Of a stretch of DNA of 11,903 nucleotides, positions 1-6,552 are shown piece by piece. The position numbers were made by a program, and so were the translations under genes. Under the pieces are notes generated by a model that had not been told where the DNA came from, did not search any database, and was given only the letters and a program-made list of their open reading frames with translations. This stretch comes from Prevotella sp. (GTDB taxonomy: Bacteria > Bacteroidota > Bacteroidia > Bacteroidales > Bacteroidaceae). Where the stretch lies: the NCBI GenBank assembly GCA_022511055.1, contig JAFLSH010000069.1, forward strand, positions 1 through 11,903. The letters run 5' to 3'. The first letter of the stretch is position 1; each line of letters begins with the position of its first letter.

Positions 1-131
1 TGCCCAAAACTCACGGAGTAATTTTTCTAAAGTGCCGCTTTTTTCCCGAAACTCATGGAGTTTTTGGGCAAAAAGTGCTGAGTTTTGGGTCGAAAAGTGC
101 TGGGCTTTCTCGGATAATCGGTTGATTTTTC
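1..131. repeat. Intergenic mosaic of direct and inverted repeats downstream of cbiB
   Basis: This non-coding, T/A-rich stretch follows the cbiB stop codon and runs off the left edge. It contains two imperfect copies of a unit about 42 bp long: positions 3-19 match 45-61 at 15 of 17 bases, and AAAGTGC recurs at 29-35 and 72-78. A further 23-bp block at 58-80 is repeated at 80-102 with one small insertion/deletion shift, giving a third AAAGTGC at 94-100. Inverted copies are also present: 3-13 (CCCAAAACTCA) is the exact reverse complement of 79-89, and 1-12 nearly matches the reverse complement of 58-70. Such structure suits a dispersed intergenic repeat or a 3'-end/terminator region. Its family is not recognised, and the element may continue outside the window. 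Confidence 0.6.
49..63. terminator. Small perfect hairpin downstream of cbiB, possible weak terminator
   Basis: AAACTC (49-54) and GAGTTT (58-63) form a perfect 6-bp stem around a 3-base loop. CCC (45-47) and GGG (66-68) could extend it across a small internal loop. A T-run follows the stem on the plus strand (61-65). On the minus strand, where the operon runs, the stem is followed by CGGGAAAAAAG and has no U-tract, so it is not a textbook intrinsic terminator for cbiB. It may mark the transcript end or simply be part of the repeat mosaic. Confidence 0.25.
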
Positions 132-1187
132 TTACAGAAAGGGAGAGGGCTGGGTGGTATAAAGGGCGAGGGCGACGAAAAGGCACTCCGTGGCGAAGCT
201 GATGGCGAGGGCGGTATGCAGGTCGGCAGCGGTGAGCGCCCGCGGGGTGTCGCCGATGTAGGGCTTGTCGACTCTCTCGCCGAAATAGTCGTGCGCACCG
301 CCGAAACGGCAGCCGAGAATACCCGCTAAAGCGGCCTCTGGCCAGCCGCTGTTGGGCGAGGCGTGTCTGGAACCATAGGTGGTCACGAAGCGGATAAGGG
401 CGGTTAGGGTCGGGCGGGGCATGAGATGGTTGGAACGGGGCGTGAGATGGTCAGGGTGAGGTGTGAGATGGGCGGAACGGGGCGTGAGATGGTCAGAGTG
501 AGGCGTGAGCCGGGCGTACACCCAGCCGACCAGCACCATGGCGAGGGCGGTGAGCCGCGCCGGAAGGTAGTTTGCCAGGTCGTCTATGTGCGCCGCCCAG
601 CAGCCGAAGTCCTTGTAGCGCGCCGAGCGGTAGCCAATCATGGAGTCGAGTGTGTTCACCATCTTGTAGGCCAGCATGCCGGGCACACCGAGCAGGCAGA
701 GCCAGAAGAGTGGGGCGATGACTCCGTCAGACAGGTTTTCGGCCAGTGTCTCCAGCGCCGCCGTGCGTATCTCGTTGGCAGACAGGCTGCCGGTGTCGCG
801 CCCCACAATGCGGGCCACTTGCCTACGCCCGTCTTCCAGGCTGCGGTCCACTGCCTCGAAGACCATGGTGACTTCGCGGCGCAGGGTCGTGCCTGCCAGA
901 CAGTAGAAGATGAGCAGGGCCTGCACGGCAGTGCCTATGTGGCAGGGGTAGGCGGGTCGCAAGAGGGCGGTGGCAAGGCTGAAGGTCAGTGCGATGCTCG
1001 CCACGGCCAGTATGGCGCCTTTGGCCTTGCGGCGGCTGCCCCTGTTGAGCTTCCGCTCCCAGAAGGCTATCCACCGGCCAAACCACACGACCGGGTGGGG
1101 CAGGCGCGCGGGGTCGCCGAGCGCCAGGTCGAGCAGCCAGCCCAGGAGCAGGGCGAGGGGCGGGAGTTGTTCGGCGGTCAGTGTCAT
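132..1187 (-). CDS. cbiB: Adenosylcobinamide(-phosphate) synthase CbiB
   Basis: This inner-membrane enzyme couples adenosylcobyric acid to (R)-1-aminopropan-2-ol or its phosphate, giving adenosylcobinamide (phosphate). The 351-residue product shows the family blocks in order: LDLALGDP followed by PHPV (residues 19-33), ENLSDGVIAPLFW (150-162), NTLDSMIGYRSARYKDFG (178-195), IDDLANYLPARLTAL (201-215) and SPNSGWPEAALAG (277-289). Hydrophobic membrane segments lie near residues 8-22, 56-76, 86-100, 156-175 and 211-226. It is somewhat longer than usual CbiB (about 320 residues) because of a low-complexity His/Pro-rich heptad insert at residues 229-256. The start overlaps the cobD stop as ATGA, so the two are probably translationally coupled. 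CobD supplies its aminopropanol phosphate substrate. This is the last gene of the visible operon. Family identification is firm. Activity with the insert is inferred. Confidence 0.93.
   Translation of the reverse strand: MTLTAEQLPPLALLLGWLLDLALGDPARLPHPVVWFGRWIAFWERKLNRGSRRKAKGAILAVASIALTFSLATALLRPAYPCHIGTAVQALLIFYCLAGTTLRREVTMVFEAVDRSLEDGRRQVARIVGRDTGSLSANEIRTAALETLAENLSDGVIAPLFWLCLLGVPGMLAYKMVNTLDSMIGYRSARYKDFGCWAAHIDDLANYLPARLTALAMVLVGWVYARLTPHSDHLTPRSAHLTPHPDHLTPRSNHLMPRPTLTALIRFVTTYGSRHASPNSGWPEAALAGILGCRFGGAHDYFGERVDKPYIGDTPRALTAADLHTALAISFATECLFVALALYTTQPSPFL
421..504. repeat. In-frame 4 x 21-bp tandem repeat within cbiB
   Basis: Four consecutive 21-bp units alternate in two types (A-B-A-B), so the higher-order period is 42 bp. 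Positions 421-462 and 463-504 differ at about 5 of 42 bases. Because 21 is divisible by three, the array stays in frame and encodes four heptads at CbiB residues 229-256: PHSDHLT, PRSAHLT, PHPDHLT and PRSNHLM. It lies in the loop between the ARLTAL membrane segment and the SPNSGWPEA block. Such an array could gain or lose units by slippage without breaking the gene. Confidence 0.9.
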
Positions 1188-2221
1188 GTCCGTTGCGGGT
1201 GTTTGTGGCTGCCGGCTGCCAAGCAGCTGAGCAGGGCTGCCGTCAGCAGGTCGTTCTCGGCAGGTGTCTGCACGGCTATGCGGAAGTAGTGGCCGTCAAG
1301 TCCTGCGAAGTTAGAGGCATCGCGTATGAGTATGCCGTCGTGGCGGGCCAGATGCTCCTTCAGGCGGTGTGCGCTGCCGTCTTTCAGCCGGCAGAGCAAG
1401 ATGTGCGTGTCTGAGGGCATGGTCTCCACCATGCCCGATGCGGCAAGGGTGCGGCTCACGCGCTCGCGCTCTTGCAGCAGTGTGTCTACGGGCAGGGTGT
1501 AGTCGGCCTTGTGGGCCAGCAGGTACTCGCAGGCGTGTTGCGCCATGCTGTTCACCGCCCACGGCATGCGCCGGCTTCTCAGCCTGTCAATCAGGGGGCG
1601 GCTGCCGGTGACATAGCCCAGCCGCAGCCCCGGCACGGCAAACGCCTTGGTCATGGAGTGGAGCATCAGCACGTTTGGCTGGCTTGCCGCCTCGGCGGGG
1701 GTGACCACGGGTCGGCGCGTGAAGGGCGCGTAGCTGGCATCTATCACGAACAGGGTGTCGGCGTGGGCTCTCACGGCTTGCAGCACGGCTGCCTTGTCGC
1801 AGACCGTGCCCGTAGGGTTGTTGGGGTTGCACAGCCAGACCGTCTGGGCATCCCGCGGAATGCGGGCGAGGCTGTCGATGCAGACCAGGCGATGCTCGTG
1901 TATGCGGCAGGCATCGGCATATTCTGAGAAGGTGGGAGTGACAACGGCCGAGCGGCTGCGGCGGAAGGTTAGGGCCGTGAGATAGATGGCCTCCGTGGCT
2001 CCGCTGGTGACCAGCACCTCGCCGGGCTGCAGCCCCAGCGCCGCGGCAACGGCGCGTTCCGCACTGTGCGGCGCGGGCTCGGGGTAGCTGCCCACGCTTT
2101 CCAGTCGCCGTGCCAGGCAGGCAAAGAGCCCGCTGTGGTCGAAGTGGGCGTAGACATTCGAGCTGAAGTTTGCGCGAATGCCGGCATATCGGTGCAGGTC
2201 GTCTCCGTGTCCGTCAGTCAT
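1184..2221 (-). CDS. cobD: Threonine-phosphate decarboxylase CobD (PLP-dependent, aminotransferase fold)
   Basis: It most likely decarboxylates L-threonine O-3-phosphate to (R)-1-aminopropan-2-yl phosphate, the arm that CbiB attaches to cobyric acid. The 345-residue protein has the fold-type I PLP layout: SGATEAIY (73-80) for phosphate binding, CNPNNPTG (131-138), DASY (161-164) with the Asp that contacts the pyridine nitrogen, SMTKAFAVPGLRLGY (189-203) with Lys192 as the Schiff-base lysine, and FRIAV (313-317) with the carboxylate-binding Arg314. The sequence resembles histidinol-phosphate aminotransferase, a sister family. The position between cobQ and cbiB and the TKAFAVPGLRLGY signature favour CobD. 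The start overlaps the cobQ end by 8 bp, and the stop overlaps the cbiB start by 4 bp. It is cytoplasmic. In the Pseudomonas naming scheme this gene would be called cobC. Confidence 0.87.
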   Translation of the reverse strand: MTDGHGDDLHRYAGIRANFSSNVYAHFDHSGLFACLARRLESVGSYPEPAPHSAERAVAAALGLQPGEVLVTSGATEAIYLTALTFRRSRSAVVTPTFSEYADACRIHEHRLVCIDSLARIPRDAQTVWLCNPNNPTGTVCDKAAVLQAVRAHADTLFVIDASYAPFTRRPVVTPAEAASQPNVLMLHSMTKAFAVPGLRLGYVTGSRPLIDRLRSRRMPWAVNSMAQHACEYLLAHKADYTLPVDTLLQERERVSRTLAASGMVETMPSDTHILLCRLKDGSAHRLKEHLARHDGILIRDASNFAGLDGHYFRIAVQTPAENDLLTAALLSCLAAGSHKHPQRT

Positions 2222-3656
2222 GGCTCATGATGGTGTAAAGCCGTTCCATGTCAATGTGGCGGCGCACGTGGTCGGCCAGCCGGTCGTACTGCTGCTCCTT
2301 GAACTCAAGGAGGCTGGGTGCCGGGCGCGCGGCCTGCGCGGCGGCGAAGGGTTTCAGAATGTGGTCTGTCACGGCGGCATTGTCGAGAAAGCCGTGTATG
2401 TAGGTGCCTATGCAGTTGCCCTTCTGCACCACCTGGTCGCGGGTGGTGCTGGTGCCCTGGTGTATCTCGTAGCCCCGGCATGTCGCGCCGTTGAACTCGA
2501 ACTCCACCTGCCGCGTGGTCTTCTCCCGGCCCATGGTCGTGTCTATCGGCAGCAGCCCCAGGCCCGGCATTGTCTCTGCGCCGCCCTCTATGCCCTCGGG
2601 GTCGCTGACCGTCCGGCCCAGCATCTGGAATCCGCCGCAGATGCCTATCACCGTCTTGCCGTCGCGGTGGGCGCGTATGATGGCTGCCGCCATGCCGCCG
2701 CGGCGCAGGTGGTAGAGGTCGTCGAGCGTGGCCTTCGTGCCCGGCAAGATGACAATGTCGGCCCGCTCAATGTCCGTGGGGTCGGTGGTGTAGAACAGGT
2801 TTACGCGCTCGTCGCGCTCCAGCACGTTGAAGTCGGTGAAGTTGCTGATGTGGCGCAGCAGCACCACCGCCACGTTCACCTTGCCCGCCGTCAGTGTGCG
2901 GTGCTTCTGGTGCAGCTGCACGTTGTCCTCCTCCTCAATGTAGATGTCGCGGAACATGGGCACTACGCCCAGCACGGGTACGCCGCACAGCTCCTCAATC
3001 ATTCGCCGCCCGTCGTCGAAGAGCCTGATGTCGCCCCGGAACTTGTTGATGATAATGCCCTTTATCAGCCTGCGGTCCTCGGGTGTCTGCAGCATCACGC
3101 TGCCGTAGCATGAGGCAAAGACCCCGCCGCGGTCTATGTCTGCCACAATCAGCACGTCGGCGTTGGCATGGCGCGCCATGGGCATGTTCACAAGGTCGGT
3201 GTCGCGCAGGTTTATCTCAGAGATGCTGCCCGCGCCCTCCATGACCACGGGATTGTAGCGCCCGGCCAGTCTGTCGAAGGCCGCGTTCACGTTAGCGCGC
3301 AGTTCCTCGCGCCCCTCCTTGCGGAAGTATTCGCAGGCCGAGCGGTTGCCTATGGGTCTGCCGTTGAGTACCACCTGTGTCGTCAGGTCAGAGTTGGGCT
3401 TCAGCAGCAGCGGGTTCATGTCGGTGTGTGGGGCTATGCCGCAAGCCTCGGCCTGCACCGCCTGTGCGCGGCCTATCTCCAGCCCCTCGGGCGTGGCGTA
3501 TGAGTTGAGCGCCATGTTCTGCGCCTTGAACGGGGCGGGGCGGTAGCCGTCTTGCAGGAATATGCGGCAGAGCGCGGCCGTGAGTACGCTCTTGCCAACG
3601 TCGCTGCCCGTGCCTGCGAGCATCAGCGGGTGCAGCCTGGTGACAGAATGATGCAT
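2214..3656 (-). CDS. cobQ: Adenosylcobyric acid synthase, glutamine-hydrolysing (CobQ/CbiP)
   Basis: It amidates the b, d, e and g carboxylates of adenosylcobyrinic acid a,c-diamide, using ATP and ammonia from glutamine. In the 480-residue product, the N-terminal dethiobiotin-synthetase-like ATPase domain begins with the P-loop-like GTGSDVGKS (15-23) and includes PFKAQNMALNSY (42-53) and VADIDRGGVF (171-180). The C-terminal glutamine amidotransferase domain has GICGGFQMLG (338-347), with nucleophile Cys340, then GYEIH (395-399) and GTYIHGF (417-423), whose His421 is the likely catalytic histidine. The chosen start at 3656 keeps RLHPLM before the P-loop, which matches my recollection of Bacteroidetes homologues. 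A shorter start at 3623 would overlap the cobS stop as TGATG and remains possible. The open frame extends further upstream to 4295, but that part lies opposite frame to cobS and is not coding. It overlaps cobS by 34 bp and cobD by 8 bp. Confidence 0.94.
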   Translation of the reverse strand: MHHSVTRLHPLMLAGTGSDVGKSVLTAALCRIFLQDGYRPAPFKAQNMALNSYATPEGLEIGRAQAVQAEACGIAPHTDMNPLLLKPNSDLTTQVVLNGRPIGNRSACEYFRKEGREELRANVNAAFDRLAGRYNPVVMEGAGSISEINLRDTDLVNMPMARHANADVLIVADIDRGGVFASCYGSVMLQTPEDRRLIKGIIINKFRGDIRLFDDGRRMIEELCGVPVLGVVPMFRDIYIEEEDNVQLHQKHRTLTAGKVNVAVVLLRHISNFTDFNVLERDERVNLFYTTDPTDIERADIVILPGTKATLDDLYHLRRGGMAAAIIRAHRDGKTVIGICGGFQMLGRTVSDPEGIEGGAETMPGLGLLPIDTTMGREKTTRQVEFEFNGATCRGYEIHQGTSTTRDQVVQKGNCIGTYIHGFLDNAAVTDHILKPFAAAQAARPAPSLLEFKEQQYDRLADHVRRHIDMERLYTIMSHD

Positions 3657-4414
3657 AGTGACAGATAGAATACAGACTCGGTGATTATGAACACAGCCCC
3701 GCAGCAGTCGCCCGTGTAGCCCTGTATGCGGCGGTGCATGAGGGCAAACAGCAGCAGGCAGCAGAGGGCCGGCGCCACCAGGCAGAGGGCGAGCCGTGGC
3801 TCTCCGGCGGTGAGCAGGGCCATGGGCAGCAGCCCGATGGCCAGGCTCGCTAATTTCTCGCCGGCGGGTGTCCGGGCGTAGGCCATCCTGGTCTTGGCCT
3901 CCGTCTCCTTCCTTGCGTATGGCAGAAACCAGACAATGGTGGAGCTGAGACACTTGCAGGCGGCATCGGCGGCCACGAACATCAGCGGCGATAGGCCGCC
4001 GCGAAAAACCTCGGTCATGCTGTTCCACGTCAGCAGAAAGTAGAGCGCCAGCCCCACTACGCCGTATGTGCCAATGTGCGAGTCTTTCATAATCTCCAGT
4101 GTGCGCTGCCGCCCCGTGCCGCCGCCGAATCCGTCGCAGAAATCGGCAAACCCGTCTTCGTGCAAGGCTCCTGTCAGGAGTACCCTGCACGTCAGCGCCA
4201 GGGCAACGCCAGTGCCGGCGGAAAGTCCGCACGCCGCCGCGGCCGTGAACACCGCGGCCATGGCGCCGCCCGTGAGCCAGCCCGCCAGCCCCCACAGCGG
4301 CACGACCCGCTCGTAGTGCCGTCTCTCCAGGCTGGCCATGCGCCAGAAGGGCAGCCGCGTGAAGAAGGAGAGTGCGGCCAGTGTCCGCTTAAAAATATTT
4401 TGTAATGCTTGCAT
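3623..4414 (-). CDS. cobS: Adenosylcobinamide-GDP ribazoletransferase (cobalamin synthase) CobS
   Basis: This polytopic inner-membrane enzyme joins adenosylcobinamide-GDP (from CobU) to alpha-ribazole or its phosphate (from CobT), completing the nucleotide loop. The 263-residue length is typical for the family. Visible hallmarks are FFTRLPFW (17-24), the metal-binding Asp-rich motif GALHEDGFADFCDGFGG (82-98) and MKDSHIGTYG (109-118). Hydrophobic segments fill much of the rest, near 41-80, 119-150, 170-200 and 215-255. The start at 4414 overlaps the end of cobT by 26 bp, and the gene end overlaps the preferred cobQ start by 34 bp, which suggests coupled translation. Nothing essential appears to be missing. 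Confidence 0.95.
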   Translation of the reverse strand: MQALQNIFKRTLAALSFFTRLPFWRMASLERRHYERVVPLWGLAGWLTGGAMAAVFTAAAACGLSAGTGVALALTCRVLLTGALHEDGFADFCDGFGGGTGRQRTLEIMKDSHIGTYGVVGLALYFLLTWNSMTEVFRGGLSPLMFVAADAACKCLSSTIVWFLPYARKETEAKTRMAYARTPAGEKLASLAIGLLPMALLTAGEPRLALCLVAPALCCLLLFALMHRRIQGYTGDCCGAVFIITESVFYLSLCIILSPGCTR

Positions 4415-5432
4415 GCGTGAAGCTGTCCATCTCGTTCATCATGTTCACGGCCGAGACCACTATGGGGTAGGCGCAGATGGCGCCGGTGCCCTCGCCAAGC
4501 CGCATGCCGAGGCTGAGCAGGGGGCTGGCCCCCATGGCCTCGAGCATGAGCCGGTGGCCGCACTCGTCGCCGCAATGGCCGAACACGGCGTAGTCTGTCA
4601 CGGCGGCATCGAGCCTTGAGGCGGCCAGCATGCAGGCGGTCATGATAAAGCCGTCTACCAGCACCGTCATCCGCAGCTCTGCGGCGCGGAGCATGCCGCC
4701 AATGGCGGCGGCCATCTCGAAGCCGGCAAAGTGGCGCAGCGTGTCCGCGAGGTCGGCATTGGGGGCAAGGGTCTGCCGGTATCGGTCGACAGCGGCCTTG
4801 AGTACCTCGTACTTGTGGCGAATGCCGGCGTTGTCAAGTCCGCTGCCCGCCCCCACGCACTGGTCGAGGGGAATGCCGAGCAGCAGGTGCATGAAGACAC
4901 TCGAGGGAGAGGTGTTGCCGATGCCCATCTCGCCGAAGCTGATAACGTTGCAGCCCTCGGCATGGCAGGCTTCTGCCTGCTCCGCCCCAACGGCGAGCGC
5001 CCTGTTCCATGCCTCGCGGCTCATGGCGGCGCGGTGCAGGAAGTTGTGTGTGCCGTGGGCTATCTTGCGGTCTATGATTTGCGGGTAGCGCGCGTGGTCG
5101 AAGTCGTAGTCCACCCCGGTGTCCACTATGCGCAGGCTGAAACCGTGCTGCCGGCAGAACATGTTCACGCCGCCGCCGCCCCGGCAGTAGTTCATCATCT
5201 GCTGCCATGTCACCTCGCGCGGAGACATGGAGACCCCTTCGCGCTCTATGCCGTGGTCGCCGCCGAAGAGTACGTGGCAGGGGTGGGAGAGGCGCGGCGA
5301 GAGCGTGTCTTGTATCAGGCATATCTGCAAGGCAAGGCTCTCAAGCCTGCCGAGCGAGCCCTTGGGCTTGCCCAGGTTGTCTATCTTGTCCTGAATCTGC
5401 GCTGTCAGCGCCTTGTTGGTCGTCTGTATCAT
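4389..5432 (-). CDS. cobT: Nicotinate-nucleotide:dimethylbenzimidazole phosphoribosyltransferase CobT
   Basis: It transfers phosphoribose from nicotinate mononucleotide to the lower-ligand base, giving alpha-ribazole 5'-phosphate for CobS. The 347-residue protein matches the normal family length and shows GKPKGSLGRLE (21-31), FGGDHGIEREGVSMSP (56-71), GEMGIGNTS (167-175) and RLGEGTGA near the C-terminus. Glu314 in that last motif corresponds by position to the catalytic base of Salmonella CobT (Glu317). It is a cytoplasmic enzyme. It starts 12 bp after cobU and ends inside cobS (26-bp overlap). The sequence alone does not show which base it prefers; no BluB or bza lower-ligand genes are in the window. 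Confidence 0.96.
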   Translation of the reverse strand: MIQTTNKALTAQIQDKIDNLGKPKGSLGRLESLALQICLIQDTLSPRLSHPCHVLFGGDHGIEREGVSMSPREVTWQQMMNYCRGGGGVNMFCRQHGFSLRIVDTGVDYDFDHARYPQIIDRKIAHGTHNFLHRAAMSREAWNRALAVGAEQAEACHAEGCNVISFGEMGIGNTSPSSVFMHLLLGIPLDQCVGAGSGLDNAGIRHKYEVLKAAVDRYRQTLAPNADLADTLRHFAGFEMAAAIGGMLRAAELRMTVLVDGFIMTACMLAASRLDAAVTDYAVFGHCGDECGHRLMLEAMGASPLLSLGMRLGEGTGAICAYPIVVSAVNMMNEMDSFTHASITKYF

Positions 5433-5444
5433 TGCCAGTGTGTG

Positions 5445-5972
5445 TCATTTAATCTTAATGCTTATGCCCGAGACCATCAGCACCACCTCATCGGCCTTTG
5501 CCGCCACGAACTGGTTGAGCCAGCCGAGCAGGTCGGTGAAGCGCCTCTGCACGGCGTTGTCGCTCGTGCCGCACAGCCCTATCTCGTTGGTCACAAAGAT
5601 GAAGGTGGCATCTTGCCGCGTAAACCGCTCGAACTCAGCCTTCATCTCGTCGAGTATGGTGTTCACATCGGGCAGGCTGTCGCCGTGTTCCATGGCCTGC
5701 CGGTAGAAGTGGTTGGTGGCCCATAGCGTGCAGCAGTCTATCAGCACCACGCGGCCTGACACGTTGTGCCTGCTCAGCTGGAACTCCTCCTCAATGGTGG
5801 TCCACTCAGCGCCGCGCCGCTCGCGGTGAATGCGCACCCGCTCGCGGAACTCGTCATCCCAGACATGGGCGGTGGCCAGATAGACCGGGTGGTCTGACAG
5901 TGACAGTGCCAGCCGCTCCGCGTAGGAGCTTTTGCCTGACCGCTGCCCGCCCGTTATCAGTATTATTTTCAT
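5445..5972 (-). CDS. cobU: Adenosylcobinamide kinase / adenosylcobinamide-phosphate guanylyltransferase CobU
   Basis: This bifunctional enzyme phosphorylates adenosylcobinamide and then attaches GMP from GTP, giving adenosylcobinamide-GDP for CobS. The 175-residue protein has the P-loop GGQRSGKSS (8-16), the block ATAHVWDDEFRERVRIHRER (33-52) with His49 at the position of the guanylylated histidine of Salmonella CobU (alignment by eye, from memory), VTNEIG in the second half, and the diagnostic end ADEVVLMVSGISIKIK. It starts 13 bp after the adenosyltransferase gene, with an A-rich stretch just before its ATG, and ends 12 bp before cobT. Its kinase activity allows direct salvage of imported cobinamide, which fits the uptake genes upstream. 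Confidence 0.95.
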   Translation of the reverse strand: MKIILITGGQRSGKSSYAERLALSLSDHPVYLATAHVWDDEFRERVRIHRERRGAEWTTIEEEFQLSRHNVSGRVVLIDCCTLWATNHFYRQAMEHGDSLPDVNTILDEMKAEFERFTRQDATFIFVTNEIGLCGTSDNAVQRRFTDLLGWLNQFVAAKADEVVLMVSGISIKIK

Positions 5973-5985
5973 TTACTCTGTTTTT

Positions 5986-6537
5986 TTATTTCCGCACCCA
6001 TGTCGTGTCCGCTACGCCGGCATCTTTGTTGAGTTTCCTTGCCAGCACAAAGAAGTAGTCGCTGAGCCTGTTCATGTAGGCAGTCAGGTTTTCGTCAACG
6101 GCAGCCCCAGTCTCTGCAAGGCGCAGTATGCAGCGCTCCGCGCGGCGGCAGGCCGTGCGGCAGACGTGGGCGTAGGCGGCGGCGCGGCAGCCCCCGGGAA
6201 GAATGAACAGGCGCAGCTTCGGGAGCGCTTCTTGCAGGCGGTCTATCTCCTGTTCCATTTCCGCCACCATGCCGGCGGTCATCACGTTGCCCTCTCGTAT
6301 GTCCTTCTGGCTGTTGTCGGTGGCCAGGTAGCCCCCGGCCACAAAGAGCCTTCCCTGCACGTTGAGCAGAAAGTCGCGGTCGGCCGTGTCGGTGCAGTAG
6401 GTGATGAGTACGCCTATGTGTGAGTTCAGCTCGTCTACCGTGCCGTAGCTCTCCAGCCGCTCGCAGCACTTGCTCACCCGCTGGCCTCCCACGAGTGAGG
6501 TCTGGCCTTTGTCTCCTGTCTTGGTGTAAACTTTCAT
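5986..6537 (-). CDS. PduO-type ATP:cob(I)alamin adenosyltransferase
   Basis: It transfers the 5'-deoxyadenosyl group of ATP to reduced cob(I)alamin or cobinamide, forming the Co-C bond of the coenzyme. The 183-residue sequence is a clean PduO-family (Cob_adeno_trans) protein: YTKTGDKGQTSLVGGQRVSK (4-23) is the N-terminal ATP-binding strand-loop, YGTVDELNSHIG (31-42) follows, FILPGG is at 111-116, HVCRTACRRAER (124-135) holds the conserved Arg/Glu cluster, and YMNRLSDYFFVLAR (154-167) forms the last helix. The family works as a trimer of five-helix bundles. It lies between btuC (15-bp spacer) and cobU (13-bp spacer), where it could adenosylate imported corrinoids before CobU acts. I give no symbol because pduO, cobO and btuR are used inconsistently; it is not a CobA/BtuR P-loop type. 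Confidence 0.95.
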   Translation of the reverse strand: MKVYTKTGDKGQTSLVGGQRVSKCCERLESYGTVDELNSHIGVLITYCTDTADRDFLLNVQGRLFVAGGYLATDNSQKDIREGNVMTAGMVAEMEQEIDRLQEALPKLRLFILPGGCRAAAYAHVCRTACRRAERCILRLAETGAAVDENLTAYMNRLSDYFFVLARKLNKDAGVADTTWVRK

Positions 6538-6552
6538 ATTGTTGTCCGATGG

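Noticed and set aside
421..504. CRISPR-like array
   Set aside because: The 21-bp units are directly adjacent with no unique spacers and lie in frame inside cbiB, so this is a coding tandem repeat.
426..1289. 287-codon plus-strand open frame opposite cbiB and the end of cobD
   Set aside because: The minus-strand proteins show full family motifs here. The antisense translation has none and spans the junction of two real genes.
3657..4295. Upstream extension of the cobQ reading frame into cobS
   Set aside because: The extra 213 residues are Arg/His-rich, lack any CobQ homology that I recognise, and lie entirely within cobS, which is conserved over its full length.
4731..5726. 331-codon plus-strand open frame opposite cobT and cobU
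   Set aside because: It covers parts of two well-identified genes in antisense and has no domain-like pattern or plausible start signal.
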